Shown in pieces: positions 24,269 to 34,112 of a DNA stretch of 64,000 bases. The DNA lies in the NCBI GenBank assembly GCA_963711595.1, contig CAVQER010000007.1, forward strand, positions 186,001-250,000, written 5' to 3'. A program made the translations under genes and the position numbers. Every line of letters begins with the position of its first letter. The stretch's first letter is position 1. The notes beneath the pieces were generated by a model, which did not search any database, was not told where the DNA came from, and saw nothing but the letters and a program-made list of their open reading frames with translations. Source of the DNA: JAUSIF01 sp963711595. GTDB taxonomy: Bacteria; Pseudomonadota; Alphaproteobacteria; Rhizobiales; Xanthobacteraceae.

Positions 24269-25183
24269 TCAGGCAAACAGCAAGGATGACAGACGACGAC
24301 GGCCTTCGATTGTCATTTCATCGGTGGGCCCCCACGCCTCGAAGAACTGGACGAGTTGCTTGCGCGCCGCGTCGTCGTTCCAGGTGCGGTTGCGCCGTAC
24401 GATCTCGAGCAGATGGTCGAGCGCGGCCTCGCGCTTTCCGCTCGCGTTGAGCGCCACTGCGAGATCGAAGCGCGCCTGATGGTCGAGCACGTTCGCTGCG
24501 ACCTTCTTCTCGAGTTCTGAAAGATCGCCAACCGAGGCCGCTCGCTCTGACAAGTCGAGCGCAGCACGCACCGCGGCCACGGCTGGATCGTTCTCCTTGT
24601 TTTTGGGGATGAGCCCCAGCGTCTGGCGAGCAGCGGCCGGATTGCCGGCATTGAGGTGCGAGCGGGCGAGGCCGCTCAACGCAGGCACATTTTCCGGCTC
24701 CTCCGCGAGGACCTGAGCGAAAAGCTCTGCCGCGGCGGCGGCATCGCCAGCTGCGAGCGCTTCCTCCGCGAGCTTCAGCACGTCGGTCGCGCCGCCGCCG
24801 CCTTCGACCTTACCGGTCAGGCGTTCGATGAAGGCATTCACTTGGCTTTCGGGCAGCGCTCCCATGAAGCCGTCGACCGGCTGGCCATTCACGAAGGCAA
24901 AGACTGTCGGGATTGATTGAATGCCGAGCTGCGAGGAAATCTGCGGATGCTCGTCGATGTTCATCTTGACGAGCTTCACCTTTCCGTTCGCGGCGCGCAC
25001 GGCTTTTTCGAGGACCGGGCCCAGCGTTTTGCACGGACCGCACCACGGGGCCCAGAAATCGACGAGCACGGGCCGCTTCCGCGATTCCTCGATCACGTCC
25101 TTCATGAACGTCTTCGTGGTCGTATCGGAGACGAGATCGCCGCCCGGCGCGGGGGGTGCGGCTTGTCCCTGATTCAGCAACAT
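24269..25183 (-). CDS. CnoX/YbbN-like thioredoxin with TPR domain
   Basis: Thioredoxin-fold domain fused to a C-terminal TPR region: the protective chaperedoxin family that hands clients to GroEL or DnaK. The redox site is W47-C48-G49-P50-C51, the canonical CGPC, whereas E. coli CnoX has lost it (SXXC). From about residue 140 come TPR-like helices (LKLAEEALAAGDAAAAAELFAQVLAEEP, HLNAGNPAAARQTL). ATG with GGAGC upstream is chosen. It is 29 bases ahead of the LON-domain gene on the same strand. Confidence 0.9.
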   Translation of the reverse strand: MLLNQGQAAPPAPGGDLVSDTTTKTFMKDVIEESRKRPVLVDFWAPWCGPCKTLGPVLEKAVRAANGKVKLVKMNIDEHPQISSQLGIQSIPTVFAFVNGQPVDGFMGALPESQVNAFIERLTGKVEGGGGATDVLKLAEEALAAGDAAAAAELFAQVLAEEPENVPALSGLARSHLNAGNPAAARQTLGLIPKNKENDPAVAAVRAALDLSERAASVGDLSELEKKVAANVLDHQARFDLAVALNASGKREAALDHLLEIVRRNRTWNDDAARKQLVQFFEAWGPTDEMTIEGRRRLSSLLFA

Positions 25184-25269
25184 GCGGCGCTCCAGATGCA
25201 CGGGAACCGAAAACCGAGGGAATACATGGGAGTTTCAGCGAGCGAATGCAATCGCAGCGCTGCTGCAGT

Positions 25270-25786
25270 TCAGCCGGCGCCGGCTTCGGCCCCAGAGATC
25301 GGCATAATACGGGGTTCGTGGCCGGTCTCACGGAGAAAGCGCAGCAGATCGGCGGTCGCGATGCGGGTCGTCCCCGTGTTCACGAGCGGGTGACAGTTAA
25401 GCTCTGTTTGCGCAGCGAGCGCAGCGTCAATCAGAATGGAGACACGTCCTTCCTTATCGTTCATCGCGGCGAACGCTGTCACCGAGCCGGGTTCGACACC
25501 GAGCGTCGCACGCAAGAGATCCGGCTTGCCAAATGAGAGGCGGCCGGATGCGCCGATGCGCCGATGCAGCTGTTTCAGATCGATCTCTGCGCTCTCCTCG
25601 GCCACGACGAGAAAAAGGCGGTCCTTGCGGTCGACCAGAAACAAGTTCTTCGTGTGTGCGCCCGAGATTTGGCCGCGCAATTCGCGTGACTGCTCGACGG
25701 TGAAGAGAGGCGGATGGCGTGACGGTCGAGTAGGAAATCCCGAGCCGATCGAGGAGGGCGAACAGGTCGTCGGGTGTGGCGGACAT
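25270..25786 (-). pseudogene. Prolyl-tRNA editing (ProX/YbaK-type) gene with a one-base frameshift
   Basis: Trans-editing deacylase that clears mischarged Ala-tRNA-Pro. The N-terminal frame reads MSATPDDLFALLDRLGISYSTVT; the rest continues in a second frame as PPLFTVEQSRELRG then SGAHTKNLFLVDRKDRLFLVV and FLRETGHEP. Reading the minus strand, one extra C around 25716-25717 splits them: removing it gives ...STVTHPPLFTVEQSREL... and a 171-residue protein, the family length. No other damage is visible, so the frameshift may be a base-calling error. If real, the gene is dead, because the active-site-bearing domain is cut off from its start. Confidence 0.8.
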
Positions 25787-25892
25787 CGGGTGAGGGAACA
25801 CTCGAGGGAGAAAGCCTAGTAGCGATTCATTCGGTGATCGCGCAAGGTTGCATTGGCGGCCCTACTTGTCATAGAACCGCGCCCCTATGGAT

Positions 25893-25967
25893 GCGGGTGT
25901 AGCTCAGGGGTAGAGCACAACCTTGCCAAGGTTGGGGTCGTGGGTTCGAATCCCATCGCCCGCTCCA
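25893..25967 (+). tRNA. tRNA-Gly (anticodon GCC)
   Basis: Folds as a full cloverleaf: acceptor GCGGGTG with CGCCCGC, D-arm GCTC/GAGC, anticodon stem CAACC/GGTTG with loop TTGCCAA, T-arm GTGGG/CCCAT with TTCGAAT loop, and encoded CCA. The anticodon GCC reads GGY glycine codons. Confidence 0.97.
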
Positions 25968-26216
25968 ATAGGTTCTCTGACATCGCGAATTCGTGCATGG
26001 CGCGCGTGCGGCTCACCCCGGGTTCGCTGAATCTCGCCGCTGTCCGCGCCCGCTTCGGGAACGGCGTCACGCTTGTCGGCTTGTAGCAATCGGTGACTAG
26101 ACTGATGATTGCCGCATTGCGGGAGTGCCGACACTCGACAGGGTGCGTCCGTGAGCCGAAAAGCTAGTGCGGGAAGCCGTCGCGATTCGTCCAACAGCGG
26201 CGAACGAGAGGCCGCG

Positions 26217-29200
26217 ATGAAAGCCGACGCCGCGCAAGCTGGCAGAAAAGGCGATTTGACGAAAGAAGTGCCATCGGACATCGCGCGCGCGCTTGCCGAC
26301 GGCGCGGATCTGCCGCGTGATTTTCTCGCCGCGCTGTTTGGCCGCGCAGCGCCGGAAGACCTCGTCCACTACTCCGCGAATGAACTCGCGACACTCGGCA
26401 AGGCGACATTCGCGCACCTGCAGAGCCGCGTTCCCGGCACGCCGAAGATTCGAGTGGAGAATCCGGCGTCCGCGACGAGCGCGCGGCGGCTCGAGAGCAT
26501 CACGGTCATCGAAGTCGTGAACGATGATATGCCGTTCCTGCTCGACTCGGTCATGGGCGAGCTGAACGAGCAAGGTGTATCGCTCCTTCTCGTCGTGCAT
26601 CCGATCTTCAGCGTCGAGCGCAACCGCGACGGGACGCTCGCCTCGTGGAACGGCGAGGCCGGACCGGACAAGAAGGGTCTGCGCGAGAGCGTCATTCAGA
26701 TTCATGTCGAACGCATCGATGCGGAGCAGGCCGAGAACATCGCCTCGGCACTGCAGAGTGTCCTCGCAGAGGTTCGCACGTGCGTTTCCGACTGGCGGGA
26801 AATGCGCGGTCGGGTTCACGCAGCGATCGAGAACCTCAAGGAAAATCCGCCGCCTCTCCCAACCGAAGAAGTCGCGGAAGCGATCGCGTTCCTCGAGTGG
26901 CTCGCTGCCGACAATTTCACATTTCTTGGAACGCGCGAATACCAGTTCACCGATTCCGCCGACCGGGAAATGCTCGAGGCGGTTCGTGATACCGGGCGCG
27001 GAATTCTTCGCGACGCCGGGCTGCACGTGCTGAGACGCGGCGGAAAGCTCGTTACGACCACACCCGAACTGCGCGAGTTCCTGCGCGAGCCGAAGGCTCT
27101 GATCATCACCAAGGCAAACGTGCGCGCGCGCGTGCATCGGCGCGTCTACATGGACTATGTCGGGGTGAAGCGCTTCGACGCGCGGGGGCGCGTCGTCGGT
27201 GAATTCCGCATCGTCGGCTTGTTTACGTCGACCGCCTACACGCGGCGCGCGGCCGTCATTCCTTATCTTCGCCGCAAGATCGAGAAAGTTCTTGCGCGTG
27301 CACGGTTCGATCCCGCGAGCCACTCCGGCAAGGCGCTCGTCAATGTCCTTGAGAACTATCCGCGCGACGAGCTTTTCCAGATCGATGAGGAGTTGCTGTA
27401 CCGGTTTTCGCTCGAGATCCTTCAGCTCGAGGAACGTCCGCGCGTGCGCGTACTCGCGCGGCCGGACAAATTCGATCGCTTCGTTTCGATTCTCGTGTTC
27501 GTTCCGCGCGAGCGATACGACAGCGACGTGCGAGCGAGAATCGGCAGCCATCTCGCGGACGCATATCAGGGCCGCGTTTCTGCGTTTTACCCTTACTTCC
27601 CTGACGGTCCGCTTACGCGCGTCCACTTCATCATCGGTCGCGACGAAGGAAAGACACCATCTCCGGAGCAGGGCGAACTGGAAGCCGCCGTTGAACGCAT
27701 TGTACGCGACTGGGGCGATCAGCTCGTTTCTGAGTTGGTTGCAGCCCAAGAGCCGTCCCAGGCGCGCGAACTCGGGCGTCGCTATCGCGATGCTTTTTCC
27801 GCAGGCTACCGCGCCACTTATGCGCCGTCGGACGCCGTCAAGGACATTCGCGTTCTTGAATCGTTGTCCAGGGAAAATCCGATCGCCGTTGGATTGTATC
27901 GTGGCGAAGCCGGGGATGCGGCGCACGCCAATCTGAAGATCTTCAGCCGCGGTCGGCCGCTGCCACTGTCGGATCGCGTTCCGGTACTGGAAAACATGGG
28001 TTTTATCGTCGTTGACGAACAAACCTTCACGATCGGCCAAGGCGAGGACGGCTGCTGGCTGCACGACATGCTGCTCGCCCGCGCAGGCGGAGGCGAGATC
28101 GATCTGAAGGCGCTGAGCGGCCGGCTCGAAAGCACGATGATGGCGATGGCACGCGGCCGCTTGGAAAGCGACGGCTTCAATGCACTTGTCCTCGCAGCCG
28201 GCCTGCCGTGGCGCGACGTGTCGCTCGTGCGCGCGTTCGCGCGCTACTTGCGGCAGGTGCGCGTACCGTTCAGCCAGGACTACCTTTGGACGACGCTCGT
28301 GCGGCACGCTGCGATCGCCGCGAAGATCGTGACCCTCTTCCACATGCGTTTCGACCCGCGCATCGAGATCGACATGGGGGAGCGCGGCACGCGAGAAGCC
28401 GCGATCCGCACGGACATCGAACGGTTGCTCGATGCAGTGGAAAGCCTCGACGAGGATAAGATTCTGCGTTCCTTCACCAATCTCGTCGGCGCGGCCGTGC
28501 GCAGCAATTTCTATCAGGTGGGTGCCGACGGGCAGGCAAAGCCCGTAATCTCCATCAAGTTCGCGAGCGGGAAGATCGATGATCTGCCGGCGCCGCGCCC
28601 GCTCTACGAGATCTTCGTGTACTCGCCGCGCGTGGAGGGAATTCACCTCCGCTTCGGAAAGGTCGCACGCGGAGGCATCCGCTGGTCCGACCGCCCGCAA
28701 GATTTCCGCACCGAAGTGCTTGGCCTTGTGAAGGCGCAGCAGGTGAAGAACGCGGTCATCGTACCGTTCGGTGCGAAAGGCGGCTTTGTCCCGAAACAGA
28801 TGGCCGCAGGTGCGACACGCGAAGCCGTGTTGGCGGAGGGGACCGCAAGCTACGAGATTTTCATCACCAGCCTCATCGAGATCACCGACAATCTCGGCCC
28901 GCAAGGCGTGCTGCCGCCGCCCGATGTCGTCCGGCATGACGACGACGATCCGTATCTCGTGGTCGCCGCCGACAAGGGAACGGCGATGTTCTCGGATCTC
29001 GCCAACTCGATCGCCCAGCGGCACGGTTTTTGGCTCGGCGATGCGTTCGCGAGTGGCGGCTCGGCCGGTTACGACCACAAGAAGATGGGCATCACCGCCC
29101 GCGGCGCATGGGAGGCCGTGAAGCGACACTTCCGTGAAATGGACGTCGACATCCACACGACGCTCTTCACGGTGGCGGGAGTCGGCGATATGTCGGGCGA

Positions 29201-31052
29201 CGTGTTTGGCAATGGGATGCTGCTTGAGAAGACCATCCGGTTGGTCGCGGCTTTCGACCATCGCGACATTTTCATCGACCCGGCGCCTGACCCGCAGCGT
29301 TCGTTCGCGGAGCGCAAGCGGCTATTCGACCTGCCGCGCTCGAGCTGGCAGGACTACGACAAGAAATTCATTTCCGCTGGGGGTGGCGTGTTCTCACGCC
29401 GCGCAAAAAGTATTCCGCTATCCGTCGAGGCCCGGCAGCTGCTTGGAATCGAAGCAGCAGAAACAACGCCCGCCGAAGTGATGAAGGCGATTCTGAAGTT
29501 GCCGGTCGACCTGCTCTGGTTCGGCGGTATCGGTACTTATGTGCGGTCTACGAGCGAGAACGACGAGCGCGTCGGCGATCGTGCGAACGACACGATCCGT
29601 GTCACGGGAGCGGAACTCGGTTGCAAAGTGATCGGAGAGGGCGCCAATCTCGGCATGACGCAGCTCGGCCGCGTCGAGGCCGCACGTTGCGGCATTCGAT
29701 TGAACACCGACGCGATCGACAATTCCGCAGGCGTCAATTCCTCCGACATGGAGGTCAACATCAAGATCGTGCTGAGCATTCCGATGCGCGAGAGAAGGCT
29801 CACGCTGGAGGCGCGGAACGAGCTGCTCGGCCACATGACGGATGAGGTCGCCCGCCTCGTCTTGCGCAATAACTATTTGCAAACACTCGCGCTTTCGCTG
29901 GCCGAGCGGAGTGGTGCGGAAGATCTCGGATTCGAGAATCGCCTCATGCAGTTGCTTGAAGCGCGCGATCTGCTGAATCGCGGTGTCGAGTTCCTTCCGT
30001 CCGATTCGGAGATCGCTGAGCGGCGGCTGCGTGGACTGAGTCTTACGCGCCCGGAGCTGGCCGTGCTGCTTGCCTATGCGAAAATCTCACTGTTTCAAGA
30101 TCTGCTCGACTCGGATGTGCCGGACGATCCTTATCTCGCGCGAGAGCTCTTCCGATATTTCCCGAAGGCGATCAGCGAGCGCTTCCGCGACGCCGTCGAA
30201 GCGCATCGTCTGCGACGCGAAATCATTGCAACGATGCTCGCCAACTCGATAATCAATCGTGGTGGGCCGTCATTCGTCGCGCGCGTAGCCGACGAGACGG
30301 GAGCGGAGGCGCCGGCAATCGCGAAGGCTTTCGCGGCGGCGCGGGACTCCTATGCAATGACCGACCTGAACGCGGAGATCGATGCGCTCGACGGGAAGGT
30401 GAGCGGGGCAATCCAGCTGTCACTCTATTCCAAAGTGCAGGATCTTCTACTCGATCGAGTGGATTGGTTCCTGCGCAACGTGGATTTGTCGCGCGGTCTT
30501 GCCGAGATCGTTGCGCACTATCGCAGTGGCATCAGCAATGTGGATGCTGCCTTGGCAAAGACGCTGCCAGAGGGCCAACAAGCGGCGCGTACGGCGCGCG
30601 CCTCGAAACTGACTGCCGCCGGCGTGCCGGATCGCCTCGCAATGAGGGTGGCGAGCTTACCCGAGCTTGCTGCGGCGCCAGACATCACCATGGTAGCCGA
30701 CGGCACAAAGCGGCCGATCGAAGCCGTGACCGGGGTCTATTTCTCGGTAGCAGCGTATTTTCGTTTGCATCGCATCCTCGCCGCGGCTCAAGCGATCGAG
30801 CTCAAGGATCATTTCGACCGCCTCGCGCTTGATCGCGCGCTCGTCCAGATCGCCTCAAGCGAGCGGGCGCTCACGGCCGAGGCATTGGCGACAGGCAAGA
30901 CCGGCGAAGATGCCGTTCAGGCATGGGTCGAGCAGCGTGGGCGGGAAATCGAACGTGCGCGCGCGGCGATTCACGATATCGCTGGCAGCGGCCTCACCTT
31001 GTCGAAGCTCGTGGTGGCGGTCGGCTTGCTTTCCGATCTCGCGAAAAGCTGA
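26217..31052 (+). CDS. Large NAD-dependent glutamate dehydrogenase (GDH180 type)
   Basis: About 1611-residue NAD-GDH that oxidises glutamate to 2-oxoglutarate. The N-terminal ~500 residues have the ACT-like and PAS-type regulatory modules of this class (SITVIEVVNDDMPFLLDSV, LEWLAADNFTFLG). The catalytic core holds FGKVARGGIRWSDRPQDF and the key lysine K854 in VPFGAKGGF, followed by SGGSAGYDHKKMGITARG and GDMSGDVFGNG. ATG with AGAGG upstream is chosen; GTG at 26151 or TTG at 26109 would lengthen it. It may serve glutamate catabolism. It follows tRNA-Gly after ~250 bases that hold no gene I can recognise. Confidence 0.95.
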   Translation: MKADAAQAGRKGDLTKEVPSDIARALADGADLPRDFLAALFGRAAPEDLVHYSANELATLGKATFAHLQSRVPGTPKIRVENPASATSARRLESITVIEVVNDDMPFLLDSVMGELNEQGVSLLLVVHPIFSVERNRDGTLASWNGEAGPDKKGLRESVIQIHVERIDAEQAENIASALQSVLAEVRTCVSDWREMRGRVHAAIENLKENPPPLPTEEVAEAIAFLEWLAADNFTFLGTREYQFTDSADREMLEAVRDTGRGILRDAGLHVLRRGGKLVTTTPELREFLREPKALIITKANVRARVHRRVYMDYVGVKRFDARGRVVGEFRIVGLFTSTAYTRRAAVIPYLRRKIEKVLARARFDPASHSGKALVNVLENYPRDELFQIDEELLYRFSLEILQLEERPRVRVLARPDKFDRFVSILVFVPRERYDSDVRARIGSHLADAYQGRVSAFYPYFPDGPLTRVHFIIGRDEGKTPSPEQGELEAAVERIVRDWGDQLVSELVAAQEPSQARELGRRYRDAFSAGYRATYAPSDAVKDIRVLESLSRENPIAVGLYRGEAGDAAHANLKIFSRGRPLPLSDRVPVLENMGFIVVDEQTFTIGQGEDGCWLHDMLLARAGGGEIDLKALSGRLESTMMAMARGRLESDGFNALVLAAGLPWRDVSLVRAFARYLRQVRVPFSQDYLWTTLVRHAAIAAKIVTLFHMRFDPRIEIDMGERGTREAAIRTDIERLLDAVESLDEDKILRSFTNLVGAAVRSNFYQVGADGQAKPVISIKFASGKIDDLPAPRPLYEIFVYSPRVEGIHLRFGKVARGGIRWSDRPQDFRTEVLGLVKAQQVKNAVIVPFGAKGGFVPKQMAAGATREAVLAEGTASYEIFITSLIEITDNLGPQGVLPPPDVVRHDDDDPYLVVAADKGTAMFSDLANSIAQRHGFWLGDAFASGGSAGYDHKKMGITARGAWEAVKRHFREMDVDIHTTLFTVAGVGDMSGDVFGNGMLLEKTIRLVAAFDHRDIFIDPAPDPQRSFAERKRLFDLPRSSWQDYDKKFISAGGGVFSRRAKSIPLSVEARQLLGIEAAETTPAEVMKAILKLPVDLLWFGGIGTYVRSTSENDERVGDRANDTIRVTGAELGCKVIGEGANLGMTQLGRVEAARCGIRLNTDAIDNSAGVNSSDMEVNIKIVLSIPMRERRLTLEARNELLGHMTDEVARLVLRNNYLQTLALSLAERSGAEDLGFENRLMQLLEARDLLNRGVEFLPSDSEIAERRLRGLSLTRPELAVLLAYAKISLFQDLLDSDVPDDPYLARELFRYFPKAISERFRDAVEAHRLRREIIATMLANSIINRGGPSFVARVADETGAEAPAIAKAFAAARDSYAMTDLNAEIDALDGKVSGAIQLSLYSKVQDLLLDRVDWFLRNVDLSRGLAEIVAHYRSGISNVDAALAKTLPEGQQAARTARASKLTAAGVPDRLAMRVASLPELAAAPDITMVADGTKRPIEAVTGVYFSVAAYFRLHRILAAAQAIELKDHFDRLALDRALVQIASSERALTAEALATGKTGEDAVQAWVEQRGREIERARAAIHDIAGSGLTLSKLVVAVGLLSDLAKS

Positions 31053-31084
31053 AACAATCGGCGTGCCCGTCCCGTAGATCCCTC

Positions 31085-32476
31085 ATGATTGGTCCGAGCT
31101 CGCCGCCCAGGATCGCCTCGCGACGCGCGATCGCGGGGTGGGTGCTGTTCGATTGGGCGTGCCAGCCGTTCTTCACGCTAGTCACGACCTTTGTCTACGC
31201 ACCGTACTTTGCATCCGTCGTTGTGGGCGACGGGGCGCGTGGACAGGCGCTCTGGGGTTTTGCGGCCGGGACGGCCGGAATTCTCGTAGCCTTGTTCTCC
31301 CCCGTTCTCGGCGCAGTCGCCGACGCAACCGGACGACGCAAGCCGTGGATCGCCGCGTTCGGACTGCTGCTGATCATCGGTTCCTGGGTGCTGTGGTTTG
31401 GGCGTCCCGGCGACGCAAGCACGATTTCCGTCGTCCTAATTGCTTTCGTCGTCGGCTCGATCGGCGTCGAGTTCGCCTCCGTCTTCAACAACGCGATGAT
31501 GCCGACCCTCGTGCCTCAATCTCGGCTCGGTCGTCTGTCCGGTCTCGGCTGGGCGATGGGTTACCTCGGCGGGCTCGTCTCGCTCGCTTTCACTCTCGCT
31601 TTCCTGGCAGCCAGCCCGCAGACCGGCCGGACGCTCGCGGGGTTCATGCCTTTGTTCGGGCTTGATGCATCGATGAGCGAAGGCGACCGGGCGACCGGAC
31701 CGCTGTCGGCACTCTGGTTCATCGTATTCGTGCTGCCGCTGTTTCTGTTCACGCCGGACGGAAAGAAGGCGATGAATCTCGGGCCGGCAATTCGCGTGGG
31801 CCTCCGAAATTTTGCGGCGACGGTCCATGAAATCCGGCATCACGCGAACAGCGTGATCTTTCTTCTCGCCAACATGATCTACGCGAATGGCCTTGGTGCG
31901 CTTTTCGCCTTCGGCGGGATCTATGCGGCGGGCAGTTTCGGCTGGACCACGATCGAGATCGGCGTGTTCGGAATTCTGATCACGATCGCGGCGAGTGCCG
32001 GTGCACTCACCGGGGGTTGGCTAGACGACAAGTTCGGCTCGAAAACGGTGGTTCTCGCGGCACTCGCGATACTGACCGCGATGTCCGTCGCCATTCTCTC
32101 GGTCGACCGCGATACCGTGTTCTTCGCGTTCCCGGCACAGCCAGCCCTACGCGGCGCGGGTCTTTTCACGAGCCTCCCGGAGCAGCTTTACGTCGTGTTC
32201 GGCGCGATCATCGGTATTGCAGCGGGGCCACTGCAGGCCTCATCGCGTACATTGCTCGCGCGTCTCGCGCCATCGCATCAGATCGGGGAATTCTACGGGC
32301 TGTTCGCGCTTTCCGGAAAGCTTACGTCGTTTGCGGGGCCGCTTGCCGTTGCCACCGTGACGGCAGCCACCGCAAGTCAGAAAGCTGGGATTTCGGTGCT
32401 CGTCGGGTTTTTCGCGGTCGGCGCGGTGTTGCTTGCGTTCGTCCGGGTCAGTGACGGAAGTGCCGCGCGCCAGTGA
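31085..32476 (+). CDS. MFS transporter (UMF1/Atg22-like family)
   Basis: About 463 residues with twelve or so predicted membrane helices and the MFS signatures DATGRRKPWI (loop 2-3) and GWLDDKFGSKTVV (loop 8-9). It resembles the UMF1 family related to yeast vacuole transporter Atg22, including EFASVFNNAMMPTLVP. Substrate is unknown; amino acids are a guess from Atg22. ATG start 33 bases after the GDH stop, so co-transcription is possible. The end overlaps the opposing purH end by 29 bases. Confidence 0.88.
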   Translation: MIGPSSPPRIASRRAIAGWVLFDWACQPFFTLVTTFVYAPYFASVVVGDGARGQALWGFAAGTAGILVALFSPVLGAVADATGRRKPWIAAFGLLLIIGSWVLWFGRPGDASTISVVLIAFVVGSIGVEFASVFNNAMMPTLVPQSRLGRLSGLGWAMGYLGGLVSLAFTLAFLAASPQTGRTLAGFMPLFGLDASMSEGDRATGPLSALWFIVFVLPLFLFTPDGKKAMNLGPAIRVGLRNFAATVHEIRHHANSVIFLLANMIYANGLGALFAFGGIYAAGSFGWTTIEIGVFGILITIAASAGALTGGWLDDKFGSKTVVLAALAILTAMSVAILSVDRDTVFFAFPAQPALRGAGLFTSLPEQLYVVFGAIIGIAAGPLQASSRTLLARLAPSHQIGEFYGLFALSGKLTSFAGPLAVATVTAATASQKAGISVLVGFFAVGAVLLAFVRVSDGSAARQ

Positions 32477-34037
32477 ACACCATTGCGATATTCTTTTCGT
32501 TCGCGGCGGCAATGACTTCGTCGTCGCGGATTGAGCCGCCCGGCTGAATGACAGCGGTCGCGCCGGCCTCGACGGCGGCGAGCAAGCCGTCCGCAAAGGG
32601 AAAGAACGCATCGGACGCGACGACCGAGCCGATCGTGAGCGGCTCGTTGAGGCCCGCAGCCTTCGCCGCGTCACGCGCCTTCAATGCCGCAATACGCGCC
32701 GAGTCGACGCAACTCATTTGTCCCGCGCCGATGCCGACAGTGGCGCCACCCTTCGCGTAGACGATCGCGTTCGACTTTACGTGCTTTGCGACACGGAACG
32801 CGAACTTGAGATCGGCAAGCTCGTCGGAGTTCGGCTTGCGCTTGGTAACCGCCTTTAGATCCAGGTCGTCGACCGAAACGTTGTCCCGAGTCTGCACGAG
32901 CACGCCGCCGGCCACGGAGCGGAACGCCATTCCGCGACCGCGCGCATCAGGGAGGCCTCCTGCCAGCAACAAACGGAGATTCTTCTTCGCTGCGACGATT
33001 TTGATTGCCTCTTCGGTTGCGTCGGGGGCGATGATGACCTCGGTGAAGATTTCCACCATCGCGTTGGCCGCGTCGGCCTCCAGCGTCCGGTTCAGCGCGA
33101 CGATGCCGCCAAATGCGGAAACAGGGTCGCAGGCAAGCGCTTTCCGGTAGGCGTCAAGCAGATGCCTGCTCTCGGCGACGCCGCACGGATTGGCATGCTT
33201 CACGATAACGACGGCTGCGGTGCGCTTGGGGTCGAACTCGGCAACGCACTCGTAGGCGGCGTCGGTGTCGGCGATGTTGTTGTAGGAGAGTTCCTTGCCC
33301 TGCACCTGCCGCGCGGTAGCGACGCCGGAACGCTGCTCTGGGCTGCCATAAAACGTCGCGTTCTGATGCGGGTTTTCGCCGTAGCGCAGCCGCTCGATCA
33401 GCTTTCCGGCGAAGGCGCGCCAGACCGGTGCCTCGAGACCCGTATGCTCGGAGAACCAACTCGCGATCGTGGCGTCATAGGCGGACGTGCGAGCGAACGC
33501 CTTGGCCGCGAGAAGCCTGCGCAGGGCGAGCGTGGTTCCTCCGTGTGCGGCTATTTCCCTCAACACGACATCATAGTCGGCTGGATCGACCACGACTGCG
33601 ACGTCGCCATGGTTCTTGGCCGCCGCGCGAACGAGCGCCGGGCCGCCGATGTCAATTTTTTCGATGCATTCCTCGAGGCTCGCGCCCTTGGCGAGCATCG
33701 CCTCGAATGGATAAAGATTTACGACGACAAGATCGATCGGCTCGATTGCGTGCTCACGCATGGCATCGACGTGCGATTTCTCATCGCGTACGGCGAGAAT
33801 TGCGCCGTGTACCTTCGGATGCAGCGTTTTGACGCGACCGTCCATCATCTCCGGAAACCCGGTGAGGGCGGCGACGTCGGTGACCTTGAGGCCCGCCTCG
33901 CCGAGGGCGCGAGCCGTGCCGCCGGTCGAGACGAGCGTTGCGCCCCCTTCAGAAAGTGCACGGGCGAATTCGATCAGTCCGTTTTTATCGGACACCGATA
34001 TCAGCGCGCGGGCGACGGGGCGGACGCGGTTCGGCAT
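32448..34037 (-). CDS. purH: PurH, AICAR formyltransferase / IMP cyclohydrolase
   Basis: Bifunctional enzyme for the last two steps of purine synthesis. The N-terminal MGS-like cyclohydrolase domain (SVSDKNGLIEFARAL, GRVKTLHPKVHGAIL) is followed by the formyltransferase domain, with KHANPCG near residue 280 and GIGAGQMSCVDSARIA near the end. Length 529 is normal. Its end overlaps the convergent MFS gene. The heparinase-like gene lies upstream on the same strand across a ~75-base gap. Confidence 0.97.
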   Translation of the reverse strand: MPNRVRPVARALISVSDKNGLIEFARALSEGGATLVSTGGTARALGEAGLKVTDVAALTGFPEMMDGRVKTLHPKVHGAILAVRDEKSHVDAMREHAIEPIDLVVVNLYPFEAMLAKGASLEECIEKIDIGGPALVRAAAKNHGDVAVVVDPADYDVVLREIAAHGGTTLALRRLLAAKAFARTSAYDATIASWFSEHTGLEAPVWRAFAGKLIERLRYGENPHQNATFYGSPEQRSGVATARQVQGKELSYNNIADTDAAYECVAEFDPKRTAAVVIVKHANPCGVAESRHLLDAYRKALACDPVSAFGGIVALNRTLEADAANAMVEIFTEVIIAPDATEEAIKIVAAKKNLRLLLAGGLPDARGRGMAFRSVAGGVLVQTRDNVSVDDLDLKAVTKRKPNSDELADLKFAFRVAKHVKSNAIVYAKGGATVGIGAGQMSCVDSARIAALKARDAAKAAGLNEPLTIGSVVASDAFFPFADGLLAAVEAGATAVIQPGGSIRDDEVIAAANEKNIAMVFTGARHFRH

Positions 34038-34112
34038 TGCTCGCGATCGATTACTTCTTCTGACGCGGGCGCGATAGCACGGAGGCGGCGGCAGGGAAAC
34101 GGGCGAAGCGCC

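Noticed and set aside
26097..29261. A 1054-codon open frame on the strand opposite the glutamate dehydrogenase gene
   Set aside because: The translation is rich in His, Arg and Ala with no domain pattern; it arises from GC-rich codon usage in the opposing real gene, which shows clear family motifs throughout.
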